A stretch of 6,192 nt of DNA, from the NCBI GenBank assembly GCA_903871975.1, contig CAIQIY010000097.1:1-6192 (forward strand). Reading direction: 5' to 3'. Shown piece after piece: positions 4,029 to 6,192 of this stretch. The position numbers and the translations under genes were made by a program. A model generated the notes under the pieces. It had not been told where the DNA came from, did no database searches, and was given only the letters and a program-made list of their open reading frames with translations. How positions within the stretch are numbered: the stretch's first letter is position 1; each line of letters opens with the position of its first letter. The stretch comes from an uncultured Chloroflexota bacterium (GTDB lineage: Bacteria > Chloroflexota > Chloroflexia > Chloroflexales > Roseiflexaceae).

Positions 4029-6014
4029 ATGACCGAACGCTGCGATACCCTGCTGCTCAACGGGACCGTCGTGACGATGGATGCGCGACAGCGCGTCATC
4101 AGCGACGGCGCCATCGCGATCACCGGGCGCCAGATCGTGGCGGTCGGGCCGAGCGAGGCGCTCGTCGCCGCCTACGTGCCGCGTCAGGCGATCGACTGCC
4201 GCGGCTGCGCGATCATCCCCGGCCTGATCAATGGCCATGCGCATGTTCCGATGACGCTGCTGCGCGGCGTCGCCGCCGACATGCAGCTCGACGTCTGGCT
4301 GTTTGGCTACATGTTCCCACTCGAGCAACGATTCTGCGACGCGCACTTTGTCGCCACCGGTGCACGGCTCGCCTGCACCGAGATGCTACGTGGCGGCATC
4401 ACCACGTTCGTCGACATGTACTACTTCGAAGACGAGGTCGCCCGCGCCGCGGCCGATGCCGGCATGCGGGCGATCTGCGGCCAGGCCGTGATGCGGCTGC
4501 CGACACCCGATGCCGCCTCACTCGACGACGGGCTCGCACGGGCACGCCGCTTCATCGAAGCCTGGCACGGCCACGAGCGGATCACGCCGACCATCGCGCC
4601 ACACGCGCCATACACCTGTACCGACGAGATCTACCGCGAAGCCGCCGCGCTCTGCCAACAGTACGGTGTCCCGCTGCTGACGCACCTGTCGGAGACTGCG
4701 CGCGAAGTGCAGGAATGCCGTGCCGAGCGCCAACAGACGCCGATCGCCTACGCGCGCGACGTCGGCGCCTTCGCGGTGCCATGCATCGCTGCCCATTGCG
4801 TCCACGCCACCGACGACGACCTGCGCATCATGCAGCAGTATGGTGTCGGCGTCGTCACCTGCCCCGGCTCGAACCTGAAACTCGCCAGCGGGCTGCCGCC
4901 GATCCGTGCCTTCCTCGATGCCGGGCTGCGGCTGGGCCTCGGGACCGACGGCCCGGCATCGAACGACGATCAGGACCTGTTCGGCGAGATGCTGCTGGCC
5001 GCGATCGTGCCCAAGGCTGCCAGTGCCGACCCGACCGTCGTCCCGGCGCGTCAGGCATTCGCGCTGGCGACCTCGTCGGGTGCCGCGGCGATCGGCATGT
5101 CCCACCTGATCGGCAGCCTCGAGGTGGGTAAGCGCGCCGATGTGACGGTCGTCGGACTCGGGCGCGCCCACACCACACCACGCTATCGCTACGATCCCGA
5201 TGCTATCTACTCGACGCTGGTGTATGCGGCGCGCGCCGCCGACGTGCGTGCTGTCTTCGTCGACGGACGTGCAGTTGTGCGCGATCAACGCGTCACCACG
5301 CTCGACGAGCCGGCAGTGCTGCGCGACGCCCAGGCGATCGCCGATCGTATCGACCAATTCCTGATCGAGCGCGAAGCCGACTTGCTCGACAAGATCGTGG
5401 TGATCGCCGGCGTACGATCCGATGAGCAGTTCGAGGTGCAGGCCAAGGCCCGCCTCACGACGCCGGCGGCGATCGAGCGTGTCCTGGCGGCGTTGCACAA
5501 TCCGGCGATCACGCTCGGCAAGGCAAGTGAACGGACACAGTACGATACCTTCTTCCTGTGGGATGATGCGGCGCTTGGCCGGATTCGCATCCGCGAGGAT
5601 CGCCGTACCGATCCCGGTGCACGCCCGACGCCGAAGTACACCCTGACGCTCACGGCGGCGCTACGGCGTGACACCGGGCATCCAACGCTGATCGTGGGGC
5701 ACGCGCGGTATACCGCCATCGCTGACCAGCCGATCCGCTTCTATCGCGAGTACTTCGCACCCGATCGCGTGGTCGAAGTCCAGAAGCAACGCCGCCGCTG
5801 GCGCATTCGCTTCCGCGGTGAGGATCTGGCGGTGAACCTGGATCGATTGCTCGGTCGGGATGATCCGGCGACGTACCTTGAGATCAAGAGCCGCGCCTGG
5901 AGCGCGCGCGATGCGACGGCGAAGGCACAGTTGATCGCCGAACTGCTGCAGCTGTTCGGCATCGATGAGCAGACGCTGGTGAACCAGGAGTATGTCGATC
6001 TCGTCGATCACTGA
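4029..6014 (+). CDS. Amidohydrolase (MTA/SAH deaminase-like, COG0402) fused to a C-terminal CYTH-like domain
   Basis: This is one 661-residue chain with two domains. Residues 1 to about 445 form a complete amidohydrolase of the type that deaminates S-adenosylhomocysteine, methylthioadenosine or related purines. The start CDTLLLNGTVVTMD is typical. Metal and catalytic residues are all present: H70 and H72 in NGHAHVPM, H219 and E222 in THLSET, H256 in AHCVH, and D307 in GTDGPASND. The segment WLFGYMFPLE (90-99) after LLRGVAAD is a mark of the MtaD/SAH deaminase group. GSLEVGKRADVTVV (362-375) closes the small beta domain. The usual family length is about 430-450 residues. Residues about 464-661 read as a CYTH / triphosphate-tunnel domain. 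The frame is unbroken through the junction. The exact deaminase substrate is unproven. The coaE gene follows after ten bases, likely in the same transcript. Confidence 0.9.
   Translation: MTERCDTLLLNGTVVTMDARQRVISDGAIAITGRQIVAVGPSEALVAAYVPRQAIDCRGCAIIPGLINGHAHVPMTLLRGVAADMQLDVWLFGYMFPLEQRFCDAHFVATGARLACTEMLRGGITTFVDMYYFEDEVARAAADAGMRAICGQAVMRLPTPDAASLDDGLARARRFIEAWHGHERITPTIAPHAPYTCTDEIYREAAALCQQYGVPLLTHLSETAREVQECRAERQQTPIAYARDVGAFAVPCIAAHCVHATDDDLRIMQQYGVGVVTCPGSNLKLASGLPPIRAFLDAGLRLGLGTDGPASNDDQDLFGEMLLAAIVPKAASADPTVVPARQAFALATSSGAAAIGMSHLIGSLEVGKRADVTVVGLGRAHTTPRYRYDPDAIYSTLVYAARAADVRAVFVDGRAVVRDQRVTTLDEPAVLRDAQAIADRIDQFLIEREADLLDKIVVIAGVRSDEQFEVQAKARLTTPAAIERVLAALHNPAITLGKASERTQYDTFFLWDDAALGRIRIREDRRTDPGARPTPKYTLTLTAALRRDTGHPTLIVGHARYTAIADQPIRFYREYFAPDRVVEVQKQRRRWRIRFRGEDLAVNLDRLLGRDDPATYLEIKSRAWSARDATAKAQLIAELLQLFGIDEQTLVNQEYVDLVDH
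5418..6011 (+). other. CYTH / triphosphate-tunnel-like domain within the amidohydrolase fusion
   Basis: Residues about 464-661 show the order of CYTH landmarks: an opening strand FEVQAKARL (468-476) like the ExExK strand, a helix (TPAAIERVLAAL), the aromatic strand YDTFFLWD (505-512), the basic strand LGRIRIRED (516-524), KYTLTLT (536-542), a second basic block QKQRRRWRIRFRG (585-597), VNLDRLLG (602-609) resembling the family's LDxxxxLG, then YLEIKSR (616-622), a helix and a tyrosine near the end (EYVDLVD). CYTH proteins bind triphosphate compounds (thiamine triphosphatase, polyphosphatase, class IV adenylate cyclase). Here the ExExK motif reads E469-Q471-K473 and the final ExE reads E618-K620, so metal-binding acids may be partly lost. 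The assignment rests on motif order, not on a computed profile match. Confidence 0.65.
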
Positions 6015-6024
6015 GGGGGGATCG

Positions 6025-6192
6025 GTGCAGCGAATCATCGGCCTGACGGGGAACATCGCCTGTGGCAAGAGCACCGTGGTGCGCTGGTTGTGCGAGCTTG
6101 GTGCGCACGCGATCGATGCCGACGCGGTGACCCATACCGTGCAGCAGCCGGGCCAGGCGGTGTATGCGGCGATTGTCGCGGCGTTCGGCGGC
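6025..6192 (+). CDS. coaE: Dephospho-CoA kinase, N-terminal part (runs off the window)
   Basis: The first 56 residues are present. CoaE phosphorylates the 3'-hydroxyl of dephospho-CoA with ATP, the last step of coenzyme A synthesis. The start IIGLTGNIACGKST (4-17) contains the P-loop GxxxxGKST with Lys15. LCELGAHAIDADAVTHTVQQPG (22-43) is the characteristic LGA-x-x-IDAD segment with Asp31 and Asp33, and AAFGG ends the visible part. In the P-loop, Ala12-Cys13 replace the more usual Gly/Ser pair; the kinase core Gly14-Lys15-Ser16-Thr17 is intact. The GTG at 6025 is chosen because it places the first strand correctly and follows an AGGGGGG run; no ATG is available in frame nearby. It begins ten bases after the amidohydrolase-CYTH stop codon. 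Confidence 0.93.
   Translation, partial: MQRIIGLTGNIACGKSTVVRWLCELGAHAIDADAVTHTVQQPGQAVYAAIVAAFGG

Noticed and set aside
5397..5402. Internal GTG GTG codons near the domain junction as a separate start for a free CYTH protein
   Set aside because: No ribosome binding site precedes them and there is no stop codon between the domains, so a single fused chain is the simpler reading.
4518..5498. 326-residue open frame on the minus strand
   Set aside because: Antisense to the amidohydrolase core, which has all of its metal ligands; no motif of its own.
1..6192. Mobile element or prophage around the tyrosine recombinase
   Set aside because: No attachment-site duplication, tRNA end, excisionase, transposase or phage gene is visible; its neighbours look chromosomal and the gene is embedded in an operon.

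Overview
This is a GC-rich bacterial window (about two-thirds G+C by eye) that is almost fully coding. It holds four genes on the minus strand in the left 3.8 kb and two on the plus strand in the right 2.2 kb, separated by a 264-base divergent intergenic region. The lipobox signal peptide, strong GGAGGT ribosome binding sites, a GTG start and a dephospho-CoA kinase gene all point to a bacterium. The gene mix and composition would fit a GC-rich Chloroflexota-type chromosome, but that placement is only an impression and no gene here proves it. No phage structural gene, IS element, CRISPR array, tRNA or rRNA is visible.

Left part, minus strand, in transcription order. A PfkB-family sugar kinase (3764 to 2814) has its own strong ribosome binding site. 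A 165-base gap follows, holding the best promoter in the window (TTGACG, 17 bases, TATGAT) and a 13-base repeated motif, one copy of which overlaps that promoter. Then comes a tight three-gene operon: a DUF192 lipoprotein (2648 to 2136), a THUMP-type RNA methyltransferase (2139 to 1045) and a XerC/XerD-like tyrosine recombinase (1048 to 5). Both internal junctions are ATGA overlaps, so the three are almost certainly translationally coupled. The recombinase stop codon lies inside a perfect 10-bp inverted repeat at the window edge, a possible terminator.

Right part, plus strand. A 661-residue protein (4029 to 6014) joins a complete amidohydrolase of the MTA/SAH deaminase type (COG0402) to a C-terminal domain of about 200 residues that reads as a CYTH / triphosphate-tunnel fold. 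Ten bases after its stop codon the dephospho-CoA kinase gene coaE begins, and it runs off the window.

The most unusual item is the amidohydrolase-CYTH fusion: two nucleotide-related folds in one chain, with the CYTH part apparently altered at acidic metal-binding positions. The second is the coupling of a tyrosine recombinase to an RNA methyltransferase and an exported lipoprotein. A loose link between the two sides is S-adenosylmethionine chemistry: the methyltransferase makes S-adenosylhomocysteine, which the deaminase type encoded opposite can use. The largest gene-free stretches are 2649-2813 and 3765-4028, both under 300 bases.
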